Positions 51,988 through 60,203 are shown, numbered from the stretch's first letter. The stretch is DNA of 64,000 nucleotides from DASPHG01 sp963849605 (GCA_963849605.1 CAWKHX010000017.1:398971-462970); one strand, 5' to 3'. A program made the numbers and translations. The notes: generated by a model not told the origin, from the letters alone.

Positions 51988-53202
51988 TCACCGGGGAAGC
52001 GACCCGAACGCGGCTCGGATCTCTTGGGAGAACAGCTCAGGCTGCTCCCAGGCCGCAAAGTGCCCGCCGCGATCGAGCTCGTTGTAATAGATGAGGTTGG
52101 GATACGCCCTCTCCGTCCAGCTCCGCGGCGCCTGATATTGCTCGCCAGGAAAGACCGTCACGGCCACCGGAATCGAGACGCCCTTGGCGTTGAAAAAGCC
52201 ACCCTTGTATTCCCAATAGAGACGAGACGCGGAGACCGCCGTGTTCGTCAACCAATAGAGCGTGATGTTGTCGAGGATCTCGTCACGGGTCAGTTCGCCC
52301 GTGGCGCTCGTCGTGCGGTTCAGAGCCGAGGCGACCGCCGCGGCAGGCTGGCCGTCGGCATCGTTGTGGTCGAGAAGCCAGGCGGCCAGGCCGACTGGTG
52401 AATCCGCGATGCCGCACAGGGTTTGCGGGCGCGCCGCCATCATGCTGGCGTACTCGACTTGCTTGTAGGTCCTGATCAGCTGCTCATAGGCGCGTCGCTC
52501 CTCGGCCGAGAGACCGGATGGCGGCGGGTCGCCGGCCAGGGAAGCCGTGTCGACGTCGGCTGGGACGGTGGCTGGCATGTTCGTGTGGATGGCCAGCAAT
52601 CCCTCAGGTGCCTGCAGGCCCATCTGGTCGACGACAAACGCGCCCCAGTCGCCACCCTGGGCGACGTATCGCGTGTAGCCGAGCCGCTTCATCAGTTTCG
52701 CCCAGGCTCGGCCCATGCGCTCGGGGCCCCAGCCGGTGCTCGTCGGCTTGCCTGAAAAGCCGTAGCCCGGCATCGACGGAATCACCACATGGAAAGCGTC
52801 CGATGCGCTCGCACCGTGTTCGGTGGGATTGGTGAGCGGATCGATGATCTTCAGCTGCTCGATGATCGAGCCGGGCCATCCGTGTGTGACGATGAGCGGC
52901 AACGCATCTTCATGTTCAGAACGAACGTGAATGAAATGAATGTCGAGCCCGTCGATCTCGGTCACGAACTGCGGCAGGGCGTTCAGCTTCTCCTCGCACC
53001 TGCGCCAGTCGTAATCCGTCGCCCAGTAGTCGGCGAGCTCCTGGATCATCGCGAGCGGTACGCCCTGCGAATCGTCTGCGACGGTCTCCTTGTCGGGCCA
53101 GCGCGTTTCCGCGATCCGATGGCGAAGATCGGCAAGCTCCTCTTCCGCAATGTCGACGTGGAAGGGCCGAATCTCCGTGGTGGGTTCGACGGTGGTAGTC
53201 AT
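51988..53202 (-). CDS. EHN-type epoxide hydrolase 1
   Basis: 404 residues from ATG 53202 (AAGGA 7 bp upstream; a GTG at 53208 is in frame). N-terminal EHN domain (IRPFHVDIAEEELADLRHRI) then an alpha/beta hydrolase: oxyanion motif HGWPGS, nucleophile Asp in GGDWGA, SMPGYGFSGKP, cap with LYWLTNTAVSASRLYWEY and catalytic His in RGGHFAAWEQPE. Juvenile-hormone/microsomal epoxide hydrolases share this layout; they open epoxides to diols through an ester intermediate. One of four paralogues in tandem; it lacks its own leader and probably shares the transcript of the next gene. Confidence 0.9.
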   Translation of the reverse strand: MTTTVEPTTEIRPFHVDIAEEELADLRHRIAETRWPDKETVADDSQGVPLAMIQELADYWATDYDWRRCEEKLNALPQFVTEIDGLDIHFIHVRSEHEDALPLIVTHGWPGSIIEQLKIIDPLTNPTEHGASASDAFHVVIPSMPGYGFSGKPTSTGWGPERMGRAWAKLMKRLGYTRYVAQGGDWGAFVVDQMGLQAPEGLLAIHTNMPATVPADVDTASLAGDPPPSGLSAEERRAYEQLIRTYKQVEYASMMAARPQTLCGIADSPVGLAAWLLDHNDADGQPAAAVASALNRTTSATGELTRDEILDNITLYWLTNTAVSASRLYWEYKGGFFNAKGVSIPVAVTVFPGEQYQAPRSWTERAYPNLIYYNELDRGGHFAAWEQPELFSQEIRAAFGSLPR

Positions 53203-53227
53203 GATCACGTCCTTGGTCGCGGGTTCA

Positions 53228-54442
53228 TCAACGCAATGAGCTGAACGCAGCCCTCACCTCGGTGGAGAAGAGCTCCGGCTCCTCCCAGGCGGCGAAGTGG
53301 CCGCCGCTGTCGACCTCGTTGAAGTACGCGAGGCCGGGGTACACCGCCTCGACCCAGCTGCGCGGGGAAGCCCAGATCTCGCCGGGGAACGTCGTGAAGC
53401 CGACGGGGACCGAGACGGGCGGAGGAGGCTCGCCGCTGGCAAGCGCTGCGGCCAACGCGCGTCCGTCCTCCCAGTACGACCGGGCCGCCGACGCTGCGGT
53501 GCCGGTCAGCCAGTACAGCGTGATGTTGTCGACGATGCTTTCCCGCGTGAGACTGCCGACGGGGTCGACGTCGACGAACGCGCGGGACATCTTGTAGTAG
53601 CTGTCCGTGTCGTGGTCGAGCATCCAGGCCGCCAGCCCGACGGGTGAATCCAGCAGGGAGTAGCCGATCGTTTGCGGCCGGGTGGCCATTTCGAGGAAGT
53701 AGCCGAAGCCGTCCTCCTTGAACGTCGCGACCGCCTCGGCCGCTGTGCGTTCCTGTTCGGATTCCATGGGCAGGTGATCGCCGATTGCGAGCACCGCCGT
53801 GAGCAGGTTCAGGTGGTAGCCGACCAAACCCTCGACCGCCTGGCGGCCCATCAGGTCGGTGACGAGGGCGCCCACGTCGCCGCCCTGGCCGACGTAGCGG
53901 GTGTAGCCGAGGCGGTGCATCAGCTCCGCCCACGCGCGTGCGGTGCGGCTGGCATCCCAGCTCAGCTCGGCCGGCTCACCGGAGAACCCGTAGCCGGGCA
54001 TTGACGGCAGCACCAGGTGGAATGCGTCCTCGGGGGCGCCGCCGTGAGCGGTCGGGTCGGTCAGCGGGCCGACGGTTTCCAGCAGCTCGATGACCGAGCC
54101 GGGCCAGCCATGCGTCATGATCAGCGGCAGCGCATCCTCATGCCGCGATCTGACGTGGATGAAGTGGATCTCGACCCCGTCGATCTCGGTCGTGAACTGC
54201 GGCAGCGCGTTGAGCTTCGCCTCGACCTTGCGCCAGTCGTAGTCGGCCGTCCAGTAGCGCGCGAGCGCCTGCAGAGTCGCAAGCTGCACGCCCTGGGAGC
54301 GGTCTGCAACGAGTTCTTCAGAAGGCCAGCGCGTCGCCTCGATCCGGCGTCGCAGGTCAGCGAGCTTCTCTTCGGGAATCTCGACCTGGAAAGGACGTAC
54401 GTCGGTGCCGGTCTCGGCGACAGTACCTATGGCTGAGCTCAT
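53228..54442 (-). CDS. EHN-type epoxide hydrolase 2
   Basis: 404 residues from ATG 54442 with AAAGGAGAT upstream. EHN domain (VRPFQVEIPEEKLADLRRRI), HGWPGS, nucleophile Asp in GGDVGA (Val for Trp), SMPGYGFSGEP, LYWLTGTAASAARSYWE, catalytic His in SGGHFAAWEEPE. The most divergent paralogue in the cap (DHLPMESEQERTAAEA). Preceded by the shared leader element; followed after 25 bp by epoxide hydrolase 1. Confidence 0.9.
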   Translation of the reverse strand: MSSAIGTVAETGTDVRPFQVEIPEEKLADLRRRIEATRWPSEELVADRSQGVQLATLQALARYWTADYDWRKVEAKLNALPQFTTEIDGVEIHFIHVRSRHEDALPLIMTHGWPGSVIELLETVGPLTDPTAHGGAPEDAFHLVLPSMPGYGFSGEPAELSWDASRTARAWAELMHRLGYTRYVGQGGDVGALVTDLMGRQAVEGLVGYHLNLLTAVLAIGDHLPMESEQERTAAEAVATFKEDGFGYFLEMATRPQTIGYSLLDSPVGLAAWMLDHDTDSYYKMSRAFVDVDPVGSLTRESIVDNITLYWLTGTAASAARSYWEDGRALAAALASGEPPPPVSVPVGFTTFPGEIWASPRSWVEAVYPGLAYFNEVDSGGHFAAWEEPELFSTEVRAAFSSLR

Positions 54443-54490
54443 GCGGATCTCCTTTCACAACCTCACGGCGTCTCGGTGACGACACCAAGC

Positions 54491-54536
54491 CTGCTCGGCT
54501 CGTCTGCGCGTCGCGCCCGTAGAGGTCCCTGGTCTG
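54491..54536 (-). promoter_or_regulatory. Shared upstream leader element, copy 1
   Basis: Minus strand CAGACCAGGGACC then CTACGGGCGCGACG and AGACGAGCCGAG-AGGCT. The same block precedes epoxide hydrolases 3 and 4 at comparable distance (about 35-50 bp before the start codon), while intervening genes differ. Likely a promoter/operator or mRNA leader. Confidence 0.65.
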
Positions 54537-54541
54537 CCGGA

Positions 54542-54697
54542 CTAGAGGACCAGCGCAACGAAGAGCGCGAAGCAGGCCAGCTCGGAGATGACGACTCCCG
54601 CCAGTAGGAGTCGGCCGGTGCCGACCTCACGGTCGCGTACCGGTCGTGCCTCCTCACGATCCCCAGCGACGCGATCTTGATCCCGTGTCAGTTGCAT
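54542..54697 (-). CDS. Small single-helix membrane protein
   Basis: 51 residues from ATG 54697 with a strong Shine-Dalgarno (CGGAGGAATT). A charged N-terminus (QLTRDQDRVAGDREEARPVR) precedes one C-terminal membrane helix (LLLAGVVISELACFALFVAL). Tail-anchored topology. Located between the thioredoxin-like gene and the leader of epoxide hydrolase 2. No family recognised. The 113 bp between it and the thioredoxin-like gene holds nothing else visible. Confidence 0.55.
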   Translation of the reverse strand: MQLTRDQDRVAGDREEARPVRDREVGTGRLLLAGVVISELACFALFVALVL

Positions 54698-54810
54698 GCG
54701 AATTCCTCCGATGGGATTGACAGCGCGAGAGCTGCGCCGATTGGGTCCATGGTCGCCCTACTCGTGCCGCATCGCGCCCGTGGGAACCCCCGGCCGCAAC
54801 CCCGTGGCGG

Positions 54811-55758
54811 TTACCCGAACGTGAACGCGTACGCCCGGGCGCCGGGGTCGCGGAAGGTGATCTCGAGCGTCCGCTCGCGGACCGCATCGCCCTCCCGGAT
54901 CAGTTGGTACAAGCGGCTGTCGTTAAGCAAACCGTTGCCACCCTCGTCGATGTCGACGCCGTGCGACGAGCCCGGAGCCTCGCCGTCGAGAAGCGCTCGG
55001 AAGGGGATCGGCTCCGGCGCTTCGGAAGACAGCACGAGATGCGCGTCGCGCGCGTGGAACCGGTAGGCGATGCTGCCGCCGGCCTCGTCGAGCACGACGT
55101 TCTCAGCCTCGGGCGTCCAGTCGCCGACGAGGGCCCACTGGTTGACGCGCAGGCGCGCGGGGAGCTCGTCGGCGCGGCGATCCGCACGCGCGTAGCCGAG
55201 ATACGTCTCGGGTGTACGCAGGTGGTCCCAGTCGGCCTCGGCCTCCACGCCGACCCCTTCGACGGCGACTAGCTCGCGCTCGACGCCGAGCAACCGCTGG
55301 ATGACGCGCTCCGACTCCTCGTAGCGACCTTCACCGAAATGCTGATCGCGGATGACTCCGTTCGCGTCGATGAAATAGAGCGCCGGCCAGTAGTGGTTGT
55401 CGAAGGCGCTCCAGATCTCATAGTCGTTGTCGACCGCGACCGGGTAGTCGATCGCTCGCTCATCGATCGCCTGCCGCACGCTGTCGATCTCGTGCTCGAA
55501 CGAGAACTCCGGGGTGTGGACACCGATCACGACCAACCCGTCGTCTCGGTAGGCCTGCGCCCACGCGCGGACGTACGGCTCCTGGCGCAGCCAGTTGATG
55601 CACGTCAGCGTCCAGAAGTTGACCAGGACGACGTGCCCGCGCAGCTCGGCGGGGCCGAGTGCCTCGGAGTTGAGCCACTCGGTCGCCTCGCCGAGCGAGG
55701 GCATGTGCACCCGACGGACTCCGCCCTCGTCGGGTAGGTGTTGACGAGGAACGTTCAT
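54811..55758 (-). CDS. DipZ/TlpA-like thioredoxin-fold protein with CxxW active site
   Basis: 315 residues from ATG 55758, overlapping the upstream stop (ATGA). Thioredoxin-like domain (about 15-165): VVLVNFWTLTCINWLRQEPYV, where the second Cys of the usual TCINCIR motif is Trp; VIGVHTPEFSFEHE; VDNDYEIWSAFDNHYWPALYFID. A C-terminal beta-sandwich (about 190-315) matches the domain found after thioredoxin in DipZ-type proteins (LVGDWTPEAENVVLDEAGG, GVDIDEGGNGLLND). Dithiol exchange is unlikely with one Cys. No signal peptide. Truncated relatives lie behind epoxide hydrolases 3 and 4. Confidence 0.8.
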   Translation of the reverse strand: MNVPRQHLPDEGGVRRVHMPSLGEATEWLNSEALGPAELRGHVVLVNFWTLTCINWLRQEPYVRAWAQAYRDDGLVVIGVHTPEFSFEHEIDSVRQAIDERAIDYPVAVDNDYEIWSAFDNHYWPALYFIDANGVIRDQHFGEGRYEESERVIQRLLGVERELVAVEGVGVEAEADWDHLRTPETYLGYARADRRADELPARLRVNQWALVGDWTPEAENVVLDEAGGSIAYRFHARDAHLVLSSEAPEPIPFRALLDGEAPGSSHGVDIDEGGNGLLNDSRLYQLIREGDAVRERTLEITFRDPGARAYAFTFG

Positions 55759-56492
55759 GGCGCCCTCACCATCGAGGGACGAGCTCTCGGCCGCACTTCC
55801 GCGATGAGGATTCCCAGGACGAAGACCAGAACGAGAAGCTGGTAGCCGACACTAGTCCGCTCGTAAAACTCGGTCTCAGAGCCCCTGTAGGCGACGTCGA
55901 TTCCAATCGCCAGGGAGAGCAAACCCGCCGCCACGGCCACCGACCCGAGCCAGGCGCCGAATCGGCGGCTGACCGCTACGACGACGCCCAGGAGGACCAG
56001 GGTCAGGCTGTACACACCGTAAAAGAAGCTCTGAACCCCCCAACCCGTCCACAGCACCGTTTCCGCGTTGGCAAAGCGAGTCGCCTCCTCGGCGCGCGGT
56101 GCGTCGACCCATGCGTCGACCGCCTGCTTGAGTGCAACTCCGTCCACGGCCTGCAGAACGGCGCAGGTAGCCGCGGCCGCCACCGCTCCAGCACCGGCGA
56201 GGGCAGCCACGTGAGGACTCTCATGGCGGAGCGCGCGGGCCAGCACGAACAATCCGGCGAGACCGAGAAGGAAGGCCGCGAACTGCACGAGATGAGCAGC
56301 GACCCACACTCCGCTGTCGGCGTAGCGAGTGAAGATCGCCTCATGGTCGGTCCCCTCCCTCGGTGGGAGGAGCGTCCAAGTCGCTACCGCGTTCAATACC
56401 GCTCCCGAGACCATGAGTCCAGCGCTGAGCGCGAACTCTCGTGTGAACCCGGAGTTCATCGGAGCGACCCCAACCGATGACGCCATGGTCAT
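55755..56492 (-). CDS. Multi-pass membrane protein (DUF4386-like)
   Basis: 245 residues from ATG 56492, overlapping the stop of the small upstream gene (ATGA). Six to seven membrane helices (FALSAGLMVSGAVLNAVATW, GVWVAAHLVQFAAFLLGLAG, ALAGAGAVAAAATCAVLQAV, GVYSLTLVLLGVVVAV, LGSVAVAAGLLSLAIGI, GYQLLVLVFVLGILIAEV). The pattern is that of DUF4386-type integral membrane proteins of unknown role. Coupled on both sides, so it is co-translated with the thioredoxin-like protein. Confidence 0.7.
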   Translation of the reverse strand: MTMASSVGVAPMNSGFTREFALSAGLMVSGAVLNAVATWTLLPPREGTDHEAIFTRYADSGVWVAAHLVQFAAFLLGLAGLFVLARALRHESPHVAALAGAGAVAAAATCAVLQAVDGVALKQAVDAWVDAPRAEEATRFANAETVLWTGWGVQSFFYGVYSLTLVLLGVVVAVSRRFGAWLGSVAVAAGLLSLAIGIDVAYRGSETEFYERTSVGYQLLVLVFVLGILIAEVRPRARPSMVRAP

Positions 56493-56620
56493 TGCTCGAC
56501 CTCATCGTCCATGTACGCGGCGTACCAGTCCCACCAGTCATGTGGTGGCGCGACCGCCTCGAATGCGCCGTGACGCTCAGACGTTTCGTGCAGCCGATCT
56601 GCGAGGGAAGCGATTTCCAT
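56489..56620 (-). CDS. Small protein with HDWWDWYAAYM motif
   Basis: 43 residues from ATG 56620 with GGAGGAC upstream. ADRLHETSERHGAFEAVAPP then HDWWDWYAAYMDDEVEQ resembles the short helical segment, rich in Trp/Tyr, found alone or at the end of some small actinobacterial (glyoxalase-neighbour) proteins. Function unknown. Coupled to the DUF4386-like gene by ATGA. Confidence 0.55.
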   Translation of the reverse strand: MEIASLADRLHETSERHGAFEAVAPPHDWWDWYAAYMDDEVEQ

Positions 56621-56621
56621 G

Positions 56622-56712
56622 TCAGTCCTCCGGCTCTACCGCCCCCTGCAACTCGGCGGGGCCGAGCGGCTCAGAGTTGAGCCACTCGGTCGCCCCGCCG
56701 AGGGAGGTGGGT
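56622..56712 (-). pseudogene. Thioredoxin-like gene remnant A
   Basis: Minus strand reads TSLGGATEWLNSEPLGPAEL then a stop, against PSLGEATEWLNSEALGPAEL in the intact gene at 54811-55758. Only the first about 30 codons remain, without a start codon. It lies 25 bp behind epoxide hydrolase 3. Confidence 0.7.
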
Positions 56713-56736
56713 GTGCACCCGTGCGATCACTGGCGT

Positions 56737-57948
56737 CTAGCGGAGCGAGCGCAACCCGTCGCGGACCTCGGTGGCGTACAGCTCCGGCTGTTCCCAGGCG
56801 GCGAAGTGCCCGCCGCGGTCGACGTCGTTGAAATGCACGAGCTTGGGGTACGCCTGCTCCGCCCAGCTCTGCGCGGAGTAGATGACATCGTCGGGGAAGT
56901 TGCTCACGGCAACTGGAACGGAGACGTTCCTGACGCCGGCCCAGCTGCCCTTGAATTCCCAGTAGATGCGCCCTGCGGAGACGCCCGAGTTCGTCAACCA
57001 GAACAGGGTGATGTTGTCGAGGATGTCGTCACGCGTCAGGCCTCCTTCGCGCCCCTCGACGAAGGCGGGGGCGATCAGTGTCTCGTAGCTGACCGGGTCG
57101 TGGTCGATCAGCCAGGCCGCCAGGGCGACGGGTGAGTCAGCCAGTCCGAACAGCGACTGCGGATGCCATGCCATCTCGGCCTGGCCCGCGTACCCGTAGG
57201 CGCCCGCCAACATCTCGTACGTGCGTCGTTCGTCGTCTGAGAGGTCCGACGGCGGCGCGGCGCCGGTCGGGATCGCCTTGTCCATGGCGGCCGGAACCAC
57301 CCCGGCGAAGGTGGTGTGGATCCCAATCAGCTCCGCGGGGGCGTCGCGGCCAGCGGCCATCACATCGACGAGGATCCCGCCCCAGTCGCCGCCTGTCGCC
57401 ACGAACTGCGTGTAGCCGAGGCGCTTCATCAGCTCGACCCAGGCGCGACCGATGCGCTCCGGGCCCCAGCCGGTCGTCGTCGGCTTGCCCGAGAACCCGT
57501 AGCCCGGCATGTTGGGGATCACCACGTCGAAGGCGTCCGATGCGCTACCGCCATGTGCGGTGGGGTCGGTGAGCAGGTCGACGATCTTCAACTGCTCGAT
57601 CACCGAGCCGGGCCATCCGTGGCAGACGACGAGCGGCAGCGCGTCCTCGTGCTTCGAGCGAACGTGGACGAAGTGGATATCGAGCCCGTCGATCTCGGTG
57701 ATGAAGTTGGGCATCGAGTTGAGCTTGGCCTCGCACTTGCGCCAGTCGTACTCGGTCTCCCAGTAGCGCGCGAGCGCCTGCATCGTCGCCAGCTGCACGC
57801 CCTGCGACGCATCGTCGACGGTCTCCTTTTCCGGCCAACGCGTGGCCGCTATGCGAGCTCGCAGATCCTCGAGGTCCGCCTCGGGGATATCGATCGTGAA
57901 CGGGCGGATCGTTGTGTCGCCCGCTGACTTTTCGGCCATGACAGCCAT
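56737..57948 (-). CDS. EHN-type epoxide hydrolase 3
   Basis: 403 residues from ATG 57948 (AAGGAGGAC upstream). EHN domain (IRPFTIDIPEADLEDLRARI), CHGWPGS, NMPGYGFSGKP, nucleophile Asp in GGDWGG, LFWLTNSGVSAGRIYWEF and catalytic His in RGGHFAAWEQPE. Nearly identical to the pseudogene epoxide hydrolase 4 over its N-terminal 130 residues, showing a recent duplication. The leader element lies 34 bp upstream. Confidence 0.92.
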   Translation of the reverse strand: MAVMAEKSAGDTTIRPFTIDIPEADLEDLRARIAATRWPEKETVDDASQGVQLATMQALARYWETEYDWRKCEAKLNSMPNFITEIDGLDIHFVHVRSKHEDALPLVVCHGWPGSVIEQLKIVDLLTDPTAHGGSASDAFDVVIPNMPGYGFSGKPTTTGWGPERIGRAWVELMKRLGYTQFVATGGDWGGILVDVMAAGRDAPAELIGIHTTFAGVVPAAMDKAIPTGAAPPSDLSDDERRTYEMLAGAYGYAGQAEMAWHPQSLFGLADSPVALAAWLIDHDPVSYETLIAPAFVEGREGGLTRDDILDNITLFWLTNSGVSAGRIYWEFKGSWAGVRNVSVPVAVSNFPDDVIYSAQSWAEQAYPKLVHFNDVDRGGHFAAWEQPELYATEVRDGLRSLR

Positions 57949-57981
57949 GTGAGTCCTCCTTGGCTTGGTAAGGGCACGTAG

Positions 57982-58031
57982 CCTCCTCGGCTCGTCTCCA
58001 CGTCGCGCCCGTCGAAGGTTCCCTGGGTCTG
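57982..58031 (-). promoter_or_regulatory. Shared upstream leader element, copy 2
   Basis: CAGACCCAGGGAACC then ACGGGCGCGACGTGGAGACG and AGCCGAGGAGGCTACGTG. Identical over most of its length to copy 3 at 59409-59455. It abuts the thioredoxin-like remnant B. Confidence 0.7.
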
Positions 58032-58033
58032 CT

Positions 58034-58102
58034 CACCGGCTGCCCGGCGGGGCCGAGCGGCTCGGAGTTGAGCCACTCGGTCGCGCCGGCGAACGAGGGC
58101 AA
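58034..58102 (-). pseudogene. Thioredoxin-like gene remnant B
   Basis: From TTG 58102: MPSFAGATEWLNSEPLGPAG, then homology to the intact thioredoxin-like gene stops at the leader of epoxide hydrolase 3. It lies 28 bp behind epoxide hydrolase 4, the same arrangement as remnant A behind epoxide hydrolase 3. Confidence 0.7.
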
Positions 58103-58130
58103 ATGCCCACACGTTCGAACAGGGTTATGG

Positions 58131-59374
58131 CTAGCGCAGCGACCGGAACCCGTCGCGCAGCTCGGAGGCGTACAGCTCCGGCTGCTCCCAGGCGGCGAAG
58201 TGCCCGCCGCGGTCGACCTCGTTGAAGTGGACGAGGTTGGGGTACGCCTTCTCCGTCCAGCTCCGCGGCGCCTGGTAGAGCTCGTCCGGGAAGACGCTCA
58301 CGGCCACCGGGATGGTGACGTTCCGGACGTTGGCGAAGCTGCCGTACCCCAGGTACTCCCAGTACGACTTCGCGGTCGAGACCCCCGTGTTGGTCAGCCA
58401 GAACATGGTGATGTTGTCGAGCATGTCGTCTCGGGTCAGGCCTCCCTCGACCCCGTCCACGAAGGCGGGAGCGATCAGCGTCGCGTAGCTGGTCGGGTCG
58501 TGGTCGAGCATGTAGGCGGCCAGGAAGACAGGGGAGTCATTGAGCCCGTACATCGTCTGCGGGCGCGTCCCCATCTGCACGGCGTACGCCGCATGCTTGT
58601 ACGCGGCCCCGAGCTGCTCGGCCGCACGTCGCTCGTCGGCTGAGAGATCGGGCGACTGCTCGCCGCCGGTCTTGATCGCCGTGTCGACGTCGAGCGGGAA
58701 CACGCCGGGGAAGTTGGTGTGGATCCCCAGCAGCTCCGGCGGCGCCGGCTCCGGGGACGCGGGGGCGTCGCGCCCGCCGGCCATGTAGTCGACGACGAGC
58801 GCGCCGTAGTCGCCGCCTGCCGCCACGAACCGCTCGTAGCCGAGGCGCTTCATCAGCACGACCTAGGCGCGCCCCATGCGGATCGGGTCCCACCCGGTCG
58901 TCGGTCGGCTTGCCCGAGAACCCGTAGCCCGGCATGTTCGGGATCACCAGGTGGAAGGCGTCCGATGCACTACCGCCATGCGCGGTCGGGTCGGTGAGCA
59001 GGTCGATGATCTTCATCTGCTCGATCGACCGAGCCGGGCCATCCGTGGCAGACGACGAGCGGCAGCGCATCCTCGTGCTTGGAGCGAACGTGGACGAAGT
59101 GGATGTCCAGCCCGTCGATCTCGGTGATGAAGTTGGGCACCGAGTTGAGCTTGGCCTCGCACTTGCGCCAGTCGTACTCGGTCTCCCAGTAGCGCGCGAC
59201 CGCCTGCATCGTCGCCAGCTGCACGCCCTGCGAGGCATCCGCGACGCCCTCCTTCTCGGGCCAGCGCGTGGCCGCGATGCGGGCACGCAGGTCCTCGAGA
59301 TCCACCTCGGGGATATCGATCGTGAACGGCCGGATCGTTGTGGCGTCCGTTGACTTTTCGGCCATGACAGCCAT
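58131..59374 (-). pseudogene. EHN-type epoxide hydrolase 4 (pseudogene)
   Basis: Same gene plan as epoxide hydrolase 3, but with two one-base insertions (about 59028, after CHGWPGSV; about 58900, after GFSGKPT) and an in-frame TAG at 58863-58865 where paralogue 3 has Trp (GRAWVELMKRLGY). The remainder is intact: GGDYGALVVD, MFWLTNTGVSTAKSYWEYLG, RGGHFAAWEQPE. The TAG cannot be explained by an indel error, so the gene is probably dead even if the shifts are sequencing errors. Start would be ATG 59374. Confidence 0.85.
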
Positions 59375-59408
59375 GTGGGTTCTCCTTGGCTTGGTAAGGA
59401 GCACGTAG

Positions 59409-59455
59409 CCTCCTCGGCTCGTCTCCACGTCGCGCCCGTAGGGTTCCCTGGTCTG
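59409..59455 (-). promoter_or_regulatory. Shared upstream leader element, copy 3
   Basis: CAGACCAGGGAACC, CTACGGGCGCGACGTGGAGACG and AGCCGAGGAGGC, 35 bp before the start of epoxide hydrolase 4. Together with copies 1 and 2 this defines a block of about 47 bp. Confidence 0.7.
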
Positions 59456-59506
59456 TGCAGCCGCGTTGGCGAAGTGGATCGTGCCCGCGGGATCAACCAC
59501 CCACAC
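59456..59506 (-). pseudogene. PAS-domain start remnant
   Basis: Minus strand reads VWVVDPAGTIHFANAAA, the usual opening of a PAS sensor domain, and then runs into the leader element of epoxide hydrolase 4 without further PAS homology. Probably the broken end of a sensor gene that once followed or preceded the response regulator. Confidence 0.45.
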
Positions 59507-59527
59507 CGGGGCACTCGCGGCGGAGCG

Positions 59528-60188
59528 CTACTTCAGGTACTCCAAGACAGCACGGACTCGGCGATGGTCTTCGTGTTCTGGAGGGAGGTCGAGCTTGGCG
59601 AAAATGCTCGTCACGTGGCGCTCGACCGCGGCCAGTGTGACAACGAGGGTCTCGGCGATCCCACGGTTTGAGCGTCCCTCGGCCATCATCGAGAGGACCT
59701 CGCGCTCGCGCGGCGTAAGCTTGTTGATTGGGCTCGTCTCGCGCTCGGCGGCCAACCATCCGCTGCACGATCGTTGGAGCCAGCGCGGAGCCCCCGTGGG
59801 CGACCCGCCGAACAGCGTCGACGAAGAGCGCGAGGTCGCCGACTCGGTCCTTCAGTAGGTATCCGACGCCCTCGGCGCGGTCGCCAACAAGGTCGATGGC
59901 GTAGCGGTCTTCCAAATACTCGGAGAGGACAAGCACACCGACCCCAGGCTGCTCCGCTCGGATCTGCTGCGCAGCGCGCAGGCCATCGTCCGTCTGGTTC
60001 GGCGGCATGCGGATGTCGGTGATGACCACATCGGGCTTGTGTGCGGCGGCCTTCCGCAGTAGATCCGGCGCGTCACCGGCGACCGCCACGACCTCAAACC
60101 CGGCCTCCTCCAGTACAGCGACGATGCCTTCTCGAGTCAGCGGTTGGCCCTCGCCAACAACGATGCGGACAGCGCGCTCGCCCGACAT
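59528..60188 (-). CDS. NarL-type response regulator, +1 frameshift
   Basis: Two frames join into 219 residues from ATG 60188 (MSGERAVRIVV). Receiver domain: IVVGEGQPLTREGIVAVLEEA, phospho-acceptor Asp in VVITDIRMPP, VLVLSEYLEDRYAIDL, and the Lys in GYLLKDRVGD. After one extra base at about 59754 the frame continues into the LuxR helix-turn-helix (KLTPREREVLSMMAEGRSNR, LAAVERHVTSIFAKLDLP). Two-component output; the kinase is not in the window except for a PAS scrap next to it. Position upstream of the epoxide hydrolase array suggests a regulatory link. Confidence 0.8.
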
Positions 60189-60203
60189 ACACCAACCGTA
60201 GTT

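Noticed and set aside
58131..58865. Short independent epoxide hydrolase starting after the TAG
   Set aside because: It would lack the EHN domain, oxyanion motif and the strand before the nucleophile; it is better explained as the 3' part of a pseudogene.
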